Shown here: piece after piece, positions 47,302 to 57,265 of the stretch
How positions within the stretch are numbered: the first letter of the stretch is position 1
Layout of the letters: each line of letters opens with the position of its first letter
Source: Paenibacillus woosongensis
GTDB lineage: Bacteria > Bacillota > Bacilli > Paenibacillales > Paenibacillaceae
DNA: 64,000 nt
Assembly (NCBI RefSeq): GCF_030122845.1
Contig: NZ_CP126084.1
Coordinates: forward strand, 5,225,573-5,289,572
Reading direction: 5' to 3'
Program-made: the position numbers and the translations under genes
Notes under the pieces: model-generated
Seen by the model: the letters and a program-made list of their open reading frames with translations, nothing else
The model's database searches: none
Told to the model about the DNA's origin: nothing

Positions 47302-47773
47302 CCTCGAGCTCTTCCGTCGAGAGAGCATGCGAAGATTCCCCTTTGGTCAGCGGTTTGGCATATACATAAGAGCCTTCCCGATTATAAATACCAGTAAGGA
47401 CCACTCCGTCCTTCTCATCATTGATAAATGCGATGGAGAAGCTCAGGTCATTTCCACGCTCGGCAAAAGCATTATAACGCTTTATGCCGATTTTTGCTTT
47501 TTGTTTTGGCAACAGACTTTGAAGCTGTTTGAGTATCTGTTGTTGGTGTTCCTGTGCATCCTCCAGCTTGCCCTGCTGCAGCTTCAAATCGATGAGCAAG
47601 CCCTCCAAATCCTCAACACCTGTTCCCTGCATCATTAATTCATATTTCCGACGGATCTTCCGGAGCTTGCTGCCTTGAAGCAAATTCCATATGAGCAGCC
47701 AAACCACGACGATAACTAACCCGATTACAACCCAAACCAACTGCTCCAGAATGAGCTCATTCCATTCTTGCAT
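47273..47773 (-). CDS. DUF4446 family membrane protein
   Basis: 166 residues: one N-terminal transmembrane segment (about 10-32), a coiled coil (55-90) and a conserved globular C-terminal part (IGIKRYNAFAERGNDLSFSIAF). The family occurs near parAB in Firmicutes; function unknown. GAGAGGAAG precedes the ATG. Confidence 0.85.
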   Translation of the reverse strand: MQEWNELILEQLVWVVIGLVIVVVWLLIWNLLQGSKLRKIRRKYELMMQGTGVEDLEGLLIDLKLQQGKLEDAQEHQQQILKQLQSLLPKQKAKIGIKRYNAFAERGNDLSFSIAFINDEKDGVVLTGIYNREGSYVYAKPLTKGESSHALSTEELEVIALAAQGE

Positions 47774-47796
47774 GCTTCCTCTCCCCTATGTTCAAA

Positions 47797-48954
47797 TCAT
47801 TGAGCCGAAATTTGCCGCATGGCTAGTACGAATGACTCAACCTCTTCCTCCGTCGTATCAAACCCTACGCTGGCTCTAACCGCCCCGCCGGCCGATGTCC
47901 CCGCTGTCATATGTCCTAAGGGCGTACAATGATAACCGGCGCGCACAGCTATTCCATATTCTCTATCCAATACAAAAGCAATCTCCGCAGCATCCCGGCC
48001 TTCCAAATTAAAGGACACAAGCCCCATTCGCGGCTCTCCAAGCTTTGGCCCAATCAAGGATATGCCTGGCAATTTCGCTAACTCCTTCATCATCGTCTGG
48101 ATAAGCATCCATTGCCGTTCATATATTTGTTTTACCCCATATTCAAGCACAGCATGTACACCTGCAGCCAACCCCGCTATGCCGACCGTATTTGCCGTCC
48201 CGGCTTCAAAGCGATCAGGGCGCACAGCAGGTTGTTCAAGCTCCTCGGATTGGCTTCCTGTCCCTCCATGCAGCAAAGGCTCCAAATCTACCTGGGGAGC
48301 GATGTATAACCCTCCTGTGCCTTGTGGGCCGAGCAAACCCTTATGTCCAGGAAAAGCCAGCAAATCAATTCCCATCTCAGCAACATCAATCGGATACGTC
48401 CCTGCAGATTGTGCCGCATCAACTAGAAAAATCGCCTCATGCTCGTGAGCTAGATGCCCAAGCTCCTGCAGCGGCAAAATGCTGCCCAGCAGGTTTGATC
48501 CATGTGAACAAACAACCAGCGTCGTCTCCGGACGGAATGAGTTCCTGACCTCGTTCAAATCAAGCTGTCCCCATTCATTTATCGCTATATAGTCCACTTG
48601 AATCCCGATGGTTCTTTTCAAAAACTCCAACGGCCTTCTAACCGAATTGTGCTCCACCATTGTTGCAATCACATGATCTCCGGGTTTCAGCCATCCTTTG
48701 ATGGCCAAATTCAAAGCGGATGTCGTATTGGAGGTGAATACGATATCGTTTGGATTAGAAACATGAAACAACGTTGCCAATGCTTGCCTAGCATTAAACA
48801 TAATCCGCCCTGCTTGAAGCGCCATATTATGATTTCCTCGCCCGGCACTGGCGGCCTGGCCATTGAGAATCGACATCATGGCCTCCCCTACGGCTGGCGG
48901 CTTAGGCCAAGACGTTGCCGCATGATCCAAATAAATGACGGCTTGCTTTTTCAG
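47797..48954 (-). CDS. Class V aminotransferase / cysteine desulfurase-like enzyme
   Basis: PLP enzyme of the SufS/NifS group, 385 residues. IYLDHAATSWPKPP at the N-terminus, PLP-binding VCSHGSNLLG and DAAQSAGTYPID, the lysine in FPGHKGLLGPQGTGGLY and an active-site-type loop AVRAGYHCTPL with Cys are all present. The start appears to be CTG at 48954, six bases after GGAGGGG; the in-frame TTG at 48930 would cut the first strand. DUF3343 nearby suggests a shared sulfur/selenium role, as inference. Confidence 0.88.
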   Translation of the reverse strand: MKKQAVIYLDHAATSWPKPPAVGEAMMSILNGQAASAGRGNHNMALQAGRIMFNARQALATLFHVSNPNDIVFTSNTTSALNLAIKGWLKPGDHVIATMVEHNSVRRPLEFLKRTIGIQVDYIAINEWGQLDLNEVRNSFRPETTLVVCSHGSNLLGSILPLQELGHLAHEHEAIFLVDAAQSAGTYPIDVAEMGIDLLAFPGHKGLLGPQGTGGLYIAPQVDLEPLLHGGTGSQSEELEQPAVRPDRFEAGTANTVGIAGLAAGVHAVLEYGVKQIYERQWMLIQTMMKELAKLPGISLIGPKLGEPRMGLVSFNLEGRDAAEIAFVLDREYGIAVRAGYHCTPLGHMTAGTSAGGAVRASVGFDTTEEEVESFVLAMRQISAQ

Positions 48955-49100
48955 TGAACTCCCCTCCTAAATCAAGCTGTATATGTTCATTCATCATCTA
49001 CGCATATTTTCCTATAGATCAACAAATGACATATCCCTCCGCTGCAGAGATTAATCATCTCTCAGGCAAGACGAATATGTCATTCGCAATGAACCCTGAA

Positions 49101-49940
49101 TTAAGAGAGTAAATCAAGTAATCTTTGCAGATCCTGTTGACTATAATAGTTGATTTCTATTTTACCTTTTTCTTTACTCGCTTTGATTTTTACTGTTGTC
49201 TTGAACTTTTCTCTTAAGCTTCCTTCAACCTCTTCAATATAAGGATCACGTTTTTGCGATGCCGGCTTCTGTTTATCCTTTTTCTTACGATCCAGCTGCT
49301 GGACAGCATCCTCTAGCTCCCTTACGCTCCATTCATGATCGATACATTGCTTGGCAAGGTCCTTAATCATTGCCGAATCCTTCAATCCAACCAAAGCCCG
49401 GGCATGTCCCATGGATAATGTTCCACGTGAAACATATTCCTTCACTTCCTCCGGCAAAGACAACAGCCTTAAAAAGTTTGCAATGTGGGAACGAGATTTG
49501 CCAACCTTCATCGACAGTTCTTCTTGTGTAAGCTGGAACTGATCCATTAACCCTTGATAAGCCACCGCTATTTCCATGGCGTTCAAGTTTTCACGCTGCA
49601 AGTTCTCTATTAAAGCAATCTCCATAACCTGTTGATCGGAAAAAGATCTTACAACAGCCGGAATCGTTTCATTGCCGCAATATTGAGAAGCCCGAAATCT
49701 CCGCTCACCGGCAATAATTTCATATCCCTTTAACACGCTGCGAACGATGATTGGCTGAATTACACCATGCTGGCGAATCGATTCCGCCAACTCGCGAATT
49801 GCATCCTCGTCAAATGTTTTTCGTGGTTGATACGGGTTGGCACGGAGCTGATTCAGTGGAATATCTACCACCTTATCATCCTCTTGAATGGAGAGTGATG
49901 GTATCAGCGCATCCAGACCTTTCCCCAATCGTTTACTCAT
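49101..49940 (-). CDS. parB: Chromosome partition protein ParB (Spo0J)
   Basis: 279 residues: the ParB/Srx domain with GERRFRASQ (CTP binding) near 78-86, an HTH core (LTQEELSMKVGKSRSHIANFLR) that reads parS, and a C-terminal dimerisation part. ATG 49940 overlaps parA by eight bases. A parS site lies inside the gene. Confidence 0.96.
   Translation of the reverse strand: MSKRLGKGLDALIPSLSIQEDDKVVDIPLNQLRANPYQPRKTFDEDAIRELAESIRQHGVIQPIIVRSVLKGYEIIAGERRFRASQYCGNETIPAVVRSFSDQQVMEIALIENLQRENLNAMEIAVAYQGLMDQFQLTQEELSMKVGKSRSHIANFLRLLSLPEEVKEYVSRGTLSMGHARALVGLKDSAMIKDLAKQCIDHEWSVRELEDAVQQLDRKKKDKQKPASQKRDPYIEEVEGSLREKFKTTVKIKASKEKGKIEINYYSQQDLQRLLDLLS
49419..49434. promoter_or_regulatory. parS site within parB
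   Basis: TGTTCCACGTGAAACA matches the Bacillus parS consensus TGTTNCACGTGAAACA at every position. A parS inside the spo0J gene is also known in B. subtilis. Confidence 0.95.
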
Positions 49941-50694
49941 AAGAGACCACTTCCTTTGCCAACTCTAAATATACTTCCGCTCCCTTAGACCGGGGATCGT
50001 AGGTTATAATGGATTGACCGTGCGATGGTGCTTCACTTAAGCGAACGTTACGTGGAATAACTGTTTTGTAAACTTTTTGCTGAAAATATTTTTTGACCTC
50101 TTCAATGACCTGAATCCCCAAATTAGTACGGGCATCAAACATCGTAAGCAGCACACCCTCAATTTGCAGAGACGTATTTAAATGCTTCTGAACGAGACGA
50201 ACCGTATTTAGAAGTTGGCTCAAACCCTCCAGGGCATAATATTCGCATTGAATCGGAATCAATACAGAATCAGCCGCCGTAAGCGAATTGATGGTCAGAA
50301 TACCAAGCGATGGCGGGCAATCAATAAGAACATAATCGTACATATGCTTCACTTGTTGAATCGACTTCTTAAGCCGGACCTCACGCGAGATCGTAGGCAC
50401 AAGCTCGATTTCCGCCCCTGCTAATTGAATAGTAGCAGGAATGATATCCAATCCTTCAACCTCCGTCGAAACGATGGCTTCCTTTGGATTTACTTCATTA
50501 ATCAGCACGTCATAAATACAATTGGCAACATCAGCTTTATTGATCCCGACACCGCTTGTCGTATTTCCTTGTGGGTCAATATCAATGAGCAGCACTTTTT
50601 TACCGATCGCAGCAAGTCCTGCCCCGAGGTTGACGGAAGTCGTCGTTTTACCGACCCCTCCCTTTTGGTTAGCAATGGCAATGATTTTAGACAA
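49933..50694 (-). CDS. parA: Chromosome partition ATPase ParA (Soj)
   Basis: 253 residues: deviant Walker A KGGVGKTTTSVNLG at 11-24, DIDPQGN, and DCPPSLG. Works with ParB at parS to move origins and, in Bacillus, to control DnaA. The start is TTG at 50694 after GAGGTGAAA. Confidence 0.96.
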   Translation of the reverse strand: MSKIIAIANQKGGVGKTTTSVNLGAGLAAIGKKVLLIDIDPQGNTTSGVGINKADVANCIYDVLINEVNPKEAIVSTEVEGLDIIPATIQLAGAEIELVPTISREVRLKKSIQQVKHMYDYVLIDCPPSLGILTINSLTAADSVLIPIQCEYYALEGLSQLLNTVRLVQKHLNTSLQIEGVLLTMFDARTNLGIQVIEEVKKYFQQKVYKTVIPRNVRLSEAPSHGQSIITYDPRSKGAEVYLELAKEVVSYE

Positions 50695-50877
50695 TCTATT
50701 TCACCTCAGTATCCGTTAAAAATCTTCTTGTAGTGTATTTCTAGGCAGTTACAACTAAGCTGAAGCTACAAAAAGACAACAAAGTCATCCTATGCATGCA
50801 CTCTGCATGAATGATCATTCCCGCTAGCTGCGAGTTCGGTTAGATGGAAATGACCCTGGAAGACTCAAGCCATTTTG

Positions 50878-50921
50878 CCGAAAAAGAAGCTGACCTCTTA
50901 ACCTCGCGGTCATGGTCAGCG
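50878..50921 (-). terminator. Terminator of noc
   Basis: On the minus strand GCTGACC pairs with GGTCAGC and is followed by TTCTTTTTC. It lies just after the noc stop codon. Confidence 0.75.
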
Positions 50922-50932
50922 AGCAACATACA

Positions 50933-51751
50933 TTATCTTTTAGGAATTTGAATCACAATTTCATAGTGATCTTCATGGTCTTTCTCCGAAGTCTTAATCT
51001 GCATTCCCGATCCGGTTACCATATCAATGGATTGGCGGATCGTATTCAGAGCCAGCCGGACATCCTTCGAGAACGAAATTCGTCTTGGCGACTTCTTATT
51101 CTTGGCAACCTCCTTGTAAAAGGCTACCCGGGCTTCGGTCTGCTTCACATTCAACTCTTTACTGATGATTTCATCCAGTACCTTCAATTGCAGTTCCTCG
51201 GTATCGAGAGACAATAATGCCCGTGCATGACGCTCTGTAACTTTACGTTCCATTAGCGCAGTTTTTACTTGTTCAGGCAATTGAAGCAGCCTAATTTTGT
51301 TGGCAATCGTGGATTGACTTTTCCCCAGCCGCTGAGCCAAGCTCTCTTGGGTGAGCTGATGCAGATCAATCAAATTCTGGTAGGCCAGAGCTTCTTCGAT
51401 TGATGTGAGCCCTTCCCGCTGTAAATTCTCGATCAAAGCAATCGAAGCAGCCTGTGAGTCGTTGAAATCCCGCAAAATAGCCGGGATTGTCTCATAGCCT
51501 AACTTTATGACTGCCCTCCAGCGTCTCTCCCCTGCGATCAGTTCATATTTATCATTTCGGTAACGAACTACGATAGGTTGAATTACCCCATGCGTCTTGA
51601 TCGTTTGGCACAGCTCTTCGATTTTCTCATCGTCAAAAATAGTCCGGGGTTGGTATGGACTGCTTACGATTTCACCAACCGGAATTTGTTTCACTTCATC
51701 TCCGCTGCTTCGTTCGGTAAAACCAAACAATTTAGAAAATTGTTCTTTCAT
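50933..51751 (-). CDS. noc: Nucleoid occlusion protein
   Basis: ParB paralogue, 272 residues, beginning [15 protein letters not shown], the amphipathic membrane-binding helix typical of Noc. [12 protein letters not shown] and an HTH ([22 protein letters not shown]) follow. It prevents septum formation over the nucleoid. ATG 51751 is preferred to a GTG at 51766 that sits on the ribosome binding site. Its position between rsmG and parA is the usual one. Confidence 0.93.
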   Translation of the reverse strand: MKEQFSKLFGFTERSSGDEVKQIPVGEIVSSPYQPRTIFDDEKIEELCQTIKTHGVIQPIVVRYRNDKYELIAGERRWRAVIKLGYETIPAILRDFNDSQAASIALIENLQREGLTSIEEALAYQNLIDLHQLTQESLAQRLGKSQSTIANKIRLLQLPEQVKTALMERKVTERHARALLSLDTEELQLKVLDEIISKELNVKQTEARVAFYKEVAKNKKSPRRISFSKDVRLALNTIRQSIDMVTGSGMQIKTSEKDHEDHYEIVIQIPKR

Positions 51752-52337
51752 TCCGTAAATTACCACCTAATTTGATAGTGTCATAAGGCGAAGCCTTATG
51801 GGCTGCATTTCCTTGCTTAAGAAGACAGACCGCTACTTACGGTTGTGTTCCTTTTCGATCATAGAGGATTAGCATAACTGATAAACTGCTAATTCTATAA
51901 TCTTCAAAATTAACGGGAAAGCTGCACAATAAACGGAGAAAAACGTCTATCGACGTACTCTCTAAGAAGACAGAACCGCAAGTAGCGGTAATTTTCTTCT
52001 TGAAATAGTCCCACCGAGAAAATCGATCACCTATGTATACCTTCAAGGTGAATTATCTCATAGCTGGTTATATTTCAAGGTGAATTCTCGAGCAACATTC
52101 TCAGAAAAATTCATTCTACAATAAACAGATAGAATGGTGCTTGATCGTAGAATTCAACTACATCGGGCAAATGATGATCGATATATCTATTCTACCACTT
52201 TTTTCTCTATAATCCTATTCTCTTATTCAGCATTTTTTTCGCTTTTCTTGACATGAATAAGAGATCCCCCAGCATAGATTGTTTCACGTGGAACAATTTG
52301 CTGGAAGGATCAAAATACGCAATAAAAAACCAATGAA
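51752..52337. other. Gene-free stretch between noc and rsmG
   Basis: It holds a parS site (52280-52295), a direct repeat TTCAAGGTGAATT at 52042-52054 and 52074-52086 (32 bases apart, three helical turns), and two similar hairpins, each headed by AGAAGACAGA (near 51820 and 51965). A 69-codon minus-strand frame at 51837-52046 lacks a ribosome binding site and was rejected. It must contain the noc promoter. Confidence 0.5.
52280..52295. promoter_or_regulatory. parS site upstream of noc
   Basis: TGTTTCACGTGGAACA, which is TGTTCCACGTGAAACA on the minus strand: a full match to parS and identical to the copy within parB. Confidence 0.95.
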
Positions 52338-53060
52338 CTAAACAATCGGTGATTTTAAAGGTGTGCCTGCCTTCCGAGGGTAAGCCTTTGGCGTAGCAGC
52401 AGTTTTCTTGACGAGAATAATATGGCGATCAGCGTCTTCCATGGGCAACTTAAAGTGGTGATTGCCAATCAGCTTGCCGTTAAGCACCTTCATGCTTCGG
52501 GCCGCTTCCTCTACCTCTTCTCGAGGATCGCTTCCCTTCATCGCTGCAAACACGCCGCCCACCTTAACAAATGGAAGGCAGAACTCATTTAGTACAGCCA
52601 TCCTAGCAACAGCACGGGCTGTAACTAAATCGAATTGATCGCGATATTGTGGTTTGCGTGCAATATCCTCAGCCCGGCCATGGATGAGCTCTACACCGTC
52701 CAACGAAAGCTGATCCACGATATTTTGCAAAAAATGAATTCGTTTATTCAGCGAGTCTACGATGGTCAACTTCAATTGGGGAAAGCATATCTTTAAAGGA
52801 ATGCCTGGAAATCCTGCTCCAGAGCCGATGTCCGCCAAAGATTGAATATCCCTCATATTCATATGAAATGCCAAGGAGATCGAATCATAAAAATGCTTCA
52901 CATATACCTGTTCACGTTCGGTGATTCCCGTCAGATTCATTTTTTCATTCCAAGACACCAATTCCTTAAAGTACGTTTCAAACTGGGTCAACTGCTCCAC
53001 ATTCACCTCGATCCCATGATCGCGGAGCATGGATTGAAATTCAGATTGTACTTGATCCAA
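52338..53060 (-). CDS. rsmG: 16S rRNA (guanine-N7) methyltransferase RsmG
   Basis: 240 residues. SAM-binding ADIGSGAGFPGIPLKICFP, then TIVDSLNKRIHFLQ and VTARAVARMAVLNEFCLP. Methylates G527 of 16S rRNA (E. coli numbering). The TTG start at 53060 follows GGAGGG and lies five bases after the mnmG stop region. Confidence 0.95.
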   Translation of the reverse strand: MDQVQSEFQSMLRDHGIEVNVEQLTQFETYFKELVSWNEKMNLTGITEREQVYVKHFYDSISLAFHMNMRDIQSLADIGSGAGFPGIPLKICFPQLKLTIVDSLNKRIHFLQNIVDQLSLDGVELIHGRAEDIARKPQYRDQFDLVTARAVARMAVLNEFCLPFVKVGGVFAAMKGSDPREEVEEAARSMKVLNGKLIGNHHFKLPMEDADRHIILVKKTAATPKAYPRKAGTPLKSPIV

Positions 53061-53064
53061 TCAC

Positions 53065-54951
53065 TTACCCTCCTGCAGCGGTAACCCGATTATAATGTTC
53101 CAAATAAACGAGCAAAATGGAAATGTCAGCTGGCGAAACTCCGGAAATTCGTGAGGCTTGCCCGATGGAAAGCGGCCGGATTTTGGCCAGCTTTTGGCGA
53201 GCTTCAATGGCCAAACCTTGAATATCCTCGTATTTAATATTTTCAGGCAGTTTTTTCTTTTCCATTTTTTTCAATTTTTCAACATGAAGCAGCTGTTTCT
53301 CGATATATCCGGCATACTTCACTTGAATCTCGACCTGCTCCCTCATCTCCTCATCCAAATCCACCCCGGCCGGGGAAAATTGATGGATCAGATCATAGGT
53401 CACTTCTGGACGGCGCAAAATCGCCAGTAAATTGCTGCCATCCTGGATTGGCGCCGAACCGATTGATTCCAACAAAGGATTGATATCCGCAGGGCGTACC
53501 TTGCTCGTACGCAGACGCTCTACCTCTTGCTCTACCTTTTCCTTCTTGTCGAGGAATGCCGCATACCGCTCCGGTGAGATTAGTCCGATATCATAGCCGA
53601 TTTGCGTTAATCTCAGATCCGCATTATCGTGGCGAAGCAGGAGACGGTATTCTGCGCGCGAGGTAAGCAGGCGGTACGGCTCATTGGTGCCTTTAGTCAC
53701 CAAATCATCGATCAGCACCCCGATGTATCCTTGGGAGCGATCCAGTACGACGCCTTCCTTGCCCTGAACCTTGCGAGCGGCGTTGATGCCCGCCATGACG
53801 CCTTGAGCTGCCGCCTCTTCATAACCTGACGTCCCGTTAATTTGTCCTGCTGTAAACAAGCCGGGAAGCTGCTTCGTCTCCATCGTCGGCCATAGCTGCG
53901 TCGGAACGATAACATCATATTCGATCGCATAGCCGTTTCGCATAATTTTGGCATTCTGCAGCCCAGGAACCGAGCGAACGATTTGCTCCTGTACCTCTTC
54001 CGGCATGCTCGTCGACAAACCTTGAACATAGTATTCCGCCGTATTCTTGCCTTCCGGCTCAAGGAACACCTGATGCTGCGGCTTATCGGCAAATCGAACG
54101 ATTTTGTCCTCGATGGATGGACAATACCGGGCTCCCGTTCCTTCAATAATCCCCGAGAACATCGGTGCGCGATGTAAATTAGCATTGATGATTTCATGCG
54201 TCTCAGGCGAAGTATAAGTCAGCCAGCATGGCAGCTGCTCGTTATCCGAGCTTTTCGTTTCATACGAGAAAAATTTAGGATTGTCATCCCCCGGTTGGAT
54301 TTCCGTTTGGGAAAAATCAATCGAATCGCGATGAACCCGCGGCGGCGTTCCCGTCTTGAAGCGAACTAGCTCGAAGCCAAGCTTCTTCAGGCTATGAGAC
54401 AACATTACGGCCGGCTGCTGATTGTTCGGCCCGCTCTCGTAGGCCAGCTCGCCCATGATGATTTTGCCGCGCAAATAAGTTCCCGTCGTCAAGACGACTG
54501 CCTTGCTGCGGTATCTCGCGCCCGACTGGGTAATGACGCCTACGCACTTGCCATCCTCCACAATCAAATCCTCAACCATGCCTTGACGCAGCGTCAAGTT
54601 GTCCTGCTTCTCCAGCGTCTCTTTCATCGTATGCTGATACAGCACCTTGTCCGCCTGCGCGCGAAGCGCATGAACAGCGGGGCCTTTTCCCGTATTCAGC
54701 ATCCGCATTTGGATGAATGTCTTATCGATATTGCGGCCCATCTCCCCGCCGATTGCATCAACTTCTCTAACGACATGACCTTTGGCGGGCCCTCCAATGG
54801 AAGGGTTGCACGGCATAAATGCCACCATATCCAGGTTAATCGTCACCAGCAATGTTCTACAGCCCATGCGTGCTGCGGCCAAGGCAGATTCACTGCCGGC
54901 ATGTCCAGCACCGACGACGATGACGTCGTATTCTGCTGCTTCAAATCCCAT
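53065..54951 (-). CDS. mnmG: tRNA uridine-5 carboxymethylaminomethyl modification enzyme MnmG (GidA)
   Basis: FAD enzyme that, with MnmE, modifies wobble U34. [21 protein letters not shown] near 10-30 is the FAD fold; [20 protein letters not shown] and [17 protein letters not shown] are diagnostic. ATG 54951 follows a GGGGG site and gives 628 residues, the usual length. Confidence 0.96.
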   Translation of the reverse strand: MGFEAAEYDVIVVGAGHAGSESALAAARMGCRTLLVTINLDMVAFMPCNPSIGGPAKGHVVREVDAIGGEMGRNIDKTFIQMRMLNTGKGPAVHALRAQADKVLYQHTMKETLEKQDNLTLRQGMVEDLIVEDGKCVGVITQSGARYRSKAVVLTTGTYLRGKIIMGELAYESGPNNQQPAVMLSHSLKKLGFELVRFKTGTPPRVHRDSIDFSQTEIQPGDDNPKFFSYETKSSDNEQLPCWLTYTSPETHEIINANLHRAPMFSGIIEGTGARYCPSIEDKIVRFADKPQHQVFLEPEGKNTAEYYVQGLSTSMPEEVQEQIVRSVPGLQNAKIMRNGYAIEYDVIVPTQLWPTMETKQLPGLFTAGQINGTSGYEEAAAQGVMAGINAARKVQGKEGVVLDRSQGYIGVLIDDLVTKGTNEPYRLLTSRAEYRLLLRHDNADLRLTQIGYDIGLISPERYAAFLDKKEKVEQEVERLRTSKVRPADINPLLESIGSAPIQDGSNLLAILRRPEVTYDLIHQFSPAGVDLDEEMREQVEIQVKYAGYIEKQLLHVEKLKKMEKKKLPENIKYEDIQGLAIEARQKLAKIRPLSIGQASRISGVSPADISILLVYLEHYNRVTAAGG

Positions 54952-55076
54952 CCTAAAACCCCCTTTAAAATCCATGATTATATAGTAGAGAAACGTCATA
55001 TTCATTAAAATTTCAACTACTTAAAACGTTCTTTTTCATCATACCATGAATGAACGCCGTCCATACGTAAGTGATC

Positions 55077-56456
55077 TTATTTTCCGAGACAAAATTGGGA
55101 GAAAATTTGATCGATCAGCGCATCCGGCGCAGCATCGCCGATCACCTCACCCAACTGCTCCCAAGCGAGCCGCACATCAATTTGCAGAATATCGATCGGA
55201 ATACCCGTATCAGCTGCCTCGTAAGCGTCCGCAAGCGATTGCTTCGCCTTGTTCAACAACGCAATATGACGCACATTGCTGACGTAGGTCAAATCCCCCG
55301 ACTCCAGCTGTCCGCCGAAGAACAGCTTCGAGATGGCATCCTCCAGGTGATTGAGGCCTTCCTCCGTCTTCACTGACAATTCTACGATCGCTTCCTCCGG
55401 GAAATATCGGTTGACTACTTCCCTGTTCAACTGCGAAGGCAAATCAATTTTGTTGATTAACACGATCGTCTGCCGCCCTCTAAGCTGCTCCATCAGATGG
55501 ATCTCGTCTTCATGCAGCAGCTCAGCATTGTTTAGTACGAGCAGAATCAAATCCGCTTCATGCACCGCAGCCCGAGAACGCTCCACCCCAATTTGCTCGA
55601 CAACATCGATCGTTTCGCGGATGCCCGCCGTATCCAGCAGCTTCAGTGGAATATTGTTAATCGTCACGTACTCCTCAATCACATCCCGAGTAGTCCCCGG
55701 AATATCGGTGACGATTGCTTTATTCTCTCTCGCCAATGCGTTCAGCAGCGACGATTTGCCGACATTGGGCCGTCCGACAATCGCTGTCGTAATGCCTTCC
55801 CGCAAAATTTTACCCTGGTTGGCCGTCTTCAGCAGCTCATCGATCCCCTCCGTCACTTCCGCGCATTTCGACTTGATGAACTGCGTCGTCATCGACTCTA
55901 CGTCATGTTCGGGATAATCAATATTAACCTCGATATGCGCCAGCGTCTCCACCAATGTATGACGCAGCGCCGTAATTTTCCGGGACAAATTGCCCTCCAC
56001 CTGCTTGAGAGCAAGCGAGAACGCCCGATCCGACTTCGAGCGGATCAAATCGATGACCGCTTCTGCCTGCGACAAATCGATCCGCCCGTTCAAAAATGCA
56101 CGTTTGGTAAACTCCCCCGGCTCAGCCAGCCGGATATTTGGCTGCAGCAGAAGCAGATCCATCACCCGTTTTACGGAAATAATCCCGCCATGCGTGCTGA
56201 TCTCCACGACATCCTCCGTCGTGAACGAGCGAGGCGCACGGAACACCGAAACCAGAACCTCTTCCAGCTTCTCCTGTGTTTTAGGATTGATAATAAAGCC
56301 GTAATGAACGGTATGGCTTTCTGCCTCAGTCAGCGGCTTCCTGGAGCGAAACAATGCTCCCACTTCAGCAATCGACTCCGGCCCGCTGACCCGGATTACC
56401 GCAATCCCACTTTCACCTACTGCCGTCGATATGGCAGCAATTGTATCGCTCAACAT
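55077..56456 (-). CDS. mnmE: tRNA modification GTPase MnmE (TrmE)
   Basis: 459 residues: the N-terminal tetrahydrofolate-binding domain, helical domain, and G domain with G1 GRPNVGKSSLLN, G3 DTAGI, G4 NKID and the C-terminal CLGK. Partner of MnmG. GAGGTGAATG precedes the ATG. Confidence 0.96.
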   Translation of the reverse strand: MLSDTIAAISTAVGESGIAVIRVSGPESIAEVGALFRSRKPLTEAESHTVHYGFIINPKTQEKLEEVLVSVFRAPRSFTTEDVVEISTHGGIISVKRVMDLLLLQPNIRLAEPGEFTKRAFLNGRIDLSQAEAVIDLIRSKSDRAFSLALKQVEGNLSRKITALRHTLVETLAHIEVNIDYPEHDVESMTTQFIKSKCAEVTEGIDELLKTANQGKILREGITTAIVGRPNVGKSSLLNALARENKAIVTDIPGTTRDVIEEYVTINNIPLKLLDTAGIRETIDVVEQIGVERSRAAVHEADLILLVLNNAELLHEDEIHLMEQLRGRQTIVLINKIDLPSQLNREVVNRYFPEEAIVELSVKTEEGLNHLEDAISKLFFGGQLESGDLTYVSNVRHIALLNKAKQSLADAYEAADTGIPIDILQIDVRLAWEQLGEVIGDAAPDALIDQIFSQFCLGK

Positions 56457-56713
56457 GGTTCATTCACCTCATGATTTATAGAATAAAATTCGCTTGTTTA
56501 GCTAAAAAACCCGTGATGAAAACTTTAGCCGCGCCGCATTCCGTTTGATCCTTCGATCGCTGTTGTCGCCAGATTATGATGATCTGATAAATTCGTAAGA
56601 GGTCATAATCCGCCGACAAAGGCGACCGCTACCGCTTCTCCGAATTCAAACGGCCTGCTCTGCTACTCTTTTCACCTACCACATTCAAACACTATAATTC
56701 CCGCACCAACCCA

Positions 56714-57095
56714 AGCGCATCCCAGAGGGACAGCGGCGCTCCTTGCAGCCCGCAACAATAAATGGCCTCTACCCTAACTACCATTTCTGCTCCCAAGAGC
56801 CGCCAACATTGCCTTGCACCAGCCTAAAGCGCATCCCGGAGGGACAGCGCCTCCTTGCACGCACTAGCCACATACAACACCAACCCCACTCCTACGCCCG
56901 CAGGAGCGCCGCAAGTAAAGCGTGCCCGATAGGGCGAAAGCGACTCCTTCAGCCAACCCAACTCGGGTGCACCGACAGCAGAAGTGTCTGCAACGTGTTT
57001 TCAGGCTGCCCGGGAGCTCCAAAAGTAAGACGTACCCGAAGGGGGAAAAGCGTTCCACGCACCAAAAGTAGAGCGCATCCCCGAAGGGGACAGCG
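56714..57095. repeat. Five degenerate copies of an AGCG-YRY-CCC-GGG-AGCG unit
   Basis: Copies at 56714-56735, 56828-56849, 56919-56942, 57029-57052 and 57072-57095. Examples: AGCGCATCCCAGAGGGACAG and AGCGCATCCCCGAAGGGGAC. Each has an inner stem (CCC/GGG) and GCG on both flanks; CTCCTTGCA or similar often follows. Spacing varies (20-114 bases), so this is a scatter of a family, not a regular array. Confidence 0.7.
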
Positions 57096-57220
57096 GGCAG
57101 GAGCGCCTCTGTACCTCCCACGTTACTCCAGTTTGCGGGAGTCCCGAGGGCTGCGAGCCCTGGGGGCCCTCCCTTACGGTAAGGGAGGGTTTGGGAGGGT
57201 TGAGATCCCTAAACAACAAA

Positions 57221-57260
57221 CAAGACGCAATGACATTTGCCGAAACAACGTCATTGCGTC
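57221..57260 (-). terminator. Terminator-like inverted repeat after jag
   Basis: GACGCAATGAC pairs with GTCATTGCGTC; on the minus strand TTGTTTGTTGTTT follows. It is just after the jag stop. Confidence 0.75.
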
Positions 57261-57265
57261 CCCAT

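Larger units (their letters stand above)
56457..57265. other. Long non-coding stretch with degenerate repeats between mnmE and jag
   Basis: About 800 bases without a supported gene. It has five degenerate copies of a GCG...CCC..GGG...GCG unit (56714-57095), a GC-rich 23-base hairpin CCCTCCCTTAC/GTAAGGGAGGG at 57167-57189 and a terminator-like inverted repeat at 57221-57260. Frames here are short, with no ribosome binding sites. Confidence 0.6.

Noticed and set aside
51837..52046. Minus-strand 69-codon frame between noc and rsmG
   Set aside because: No ribosome binding site; made of the hairpin repeats.
56714..57095. CRISPR array
   Set aside because: Units are diverged, irregularly spaced and lack equal-length spacers; no cas genes in the window.
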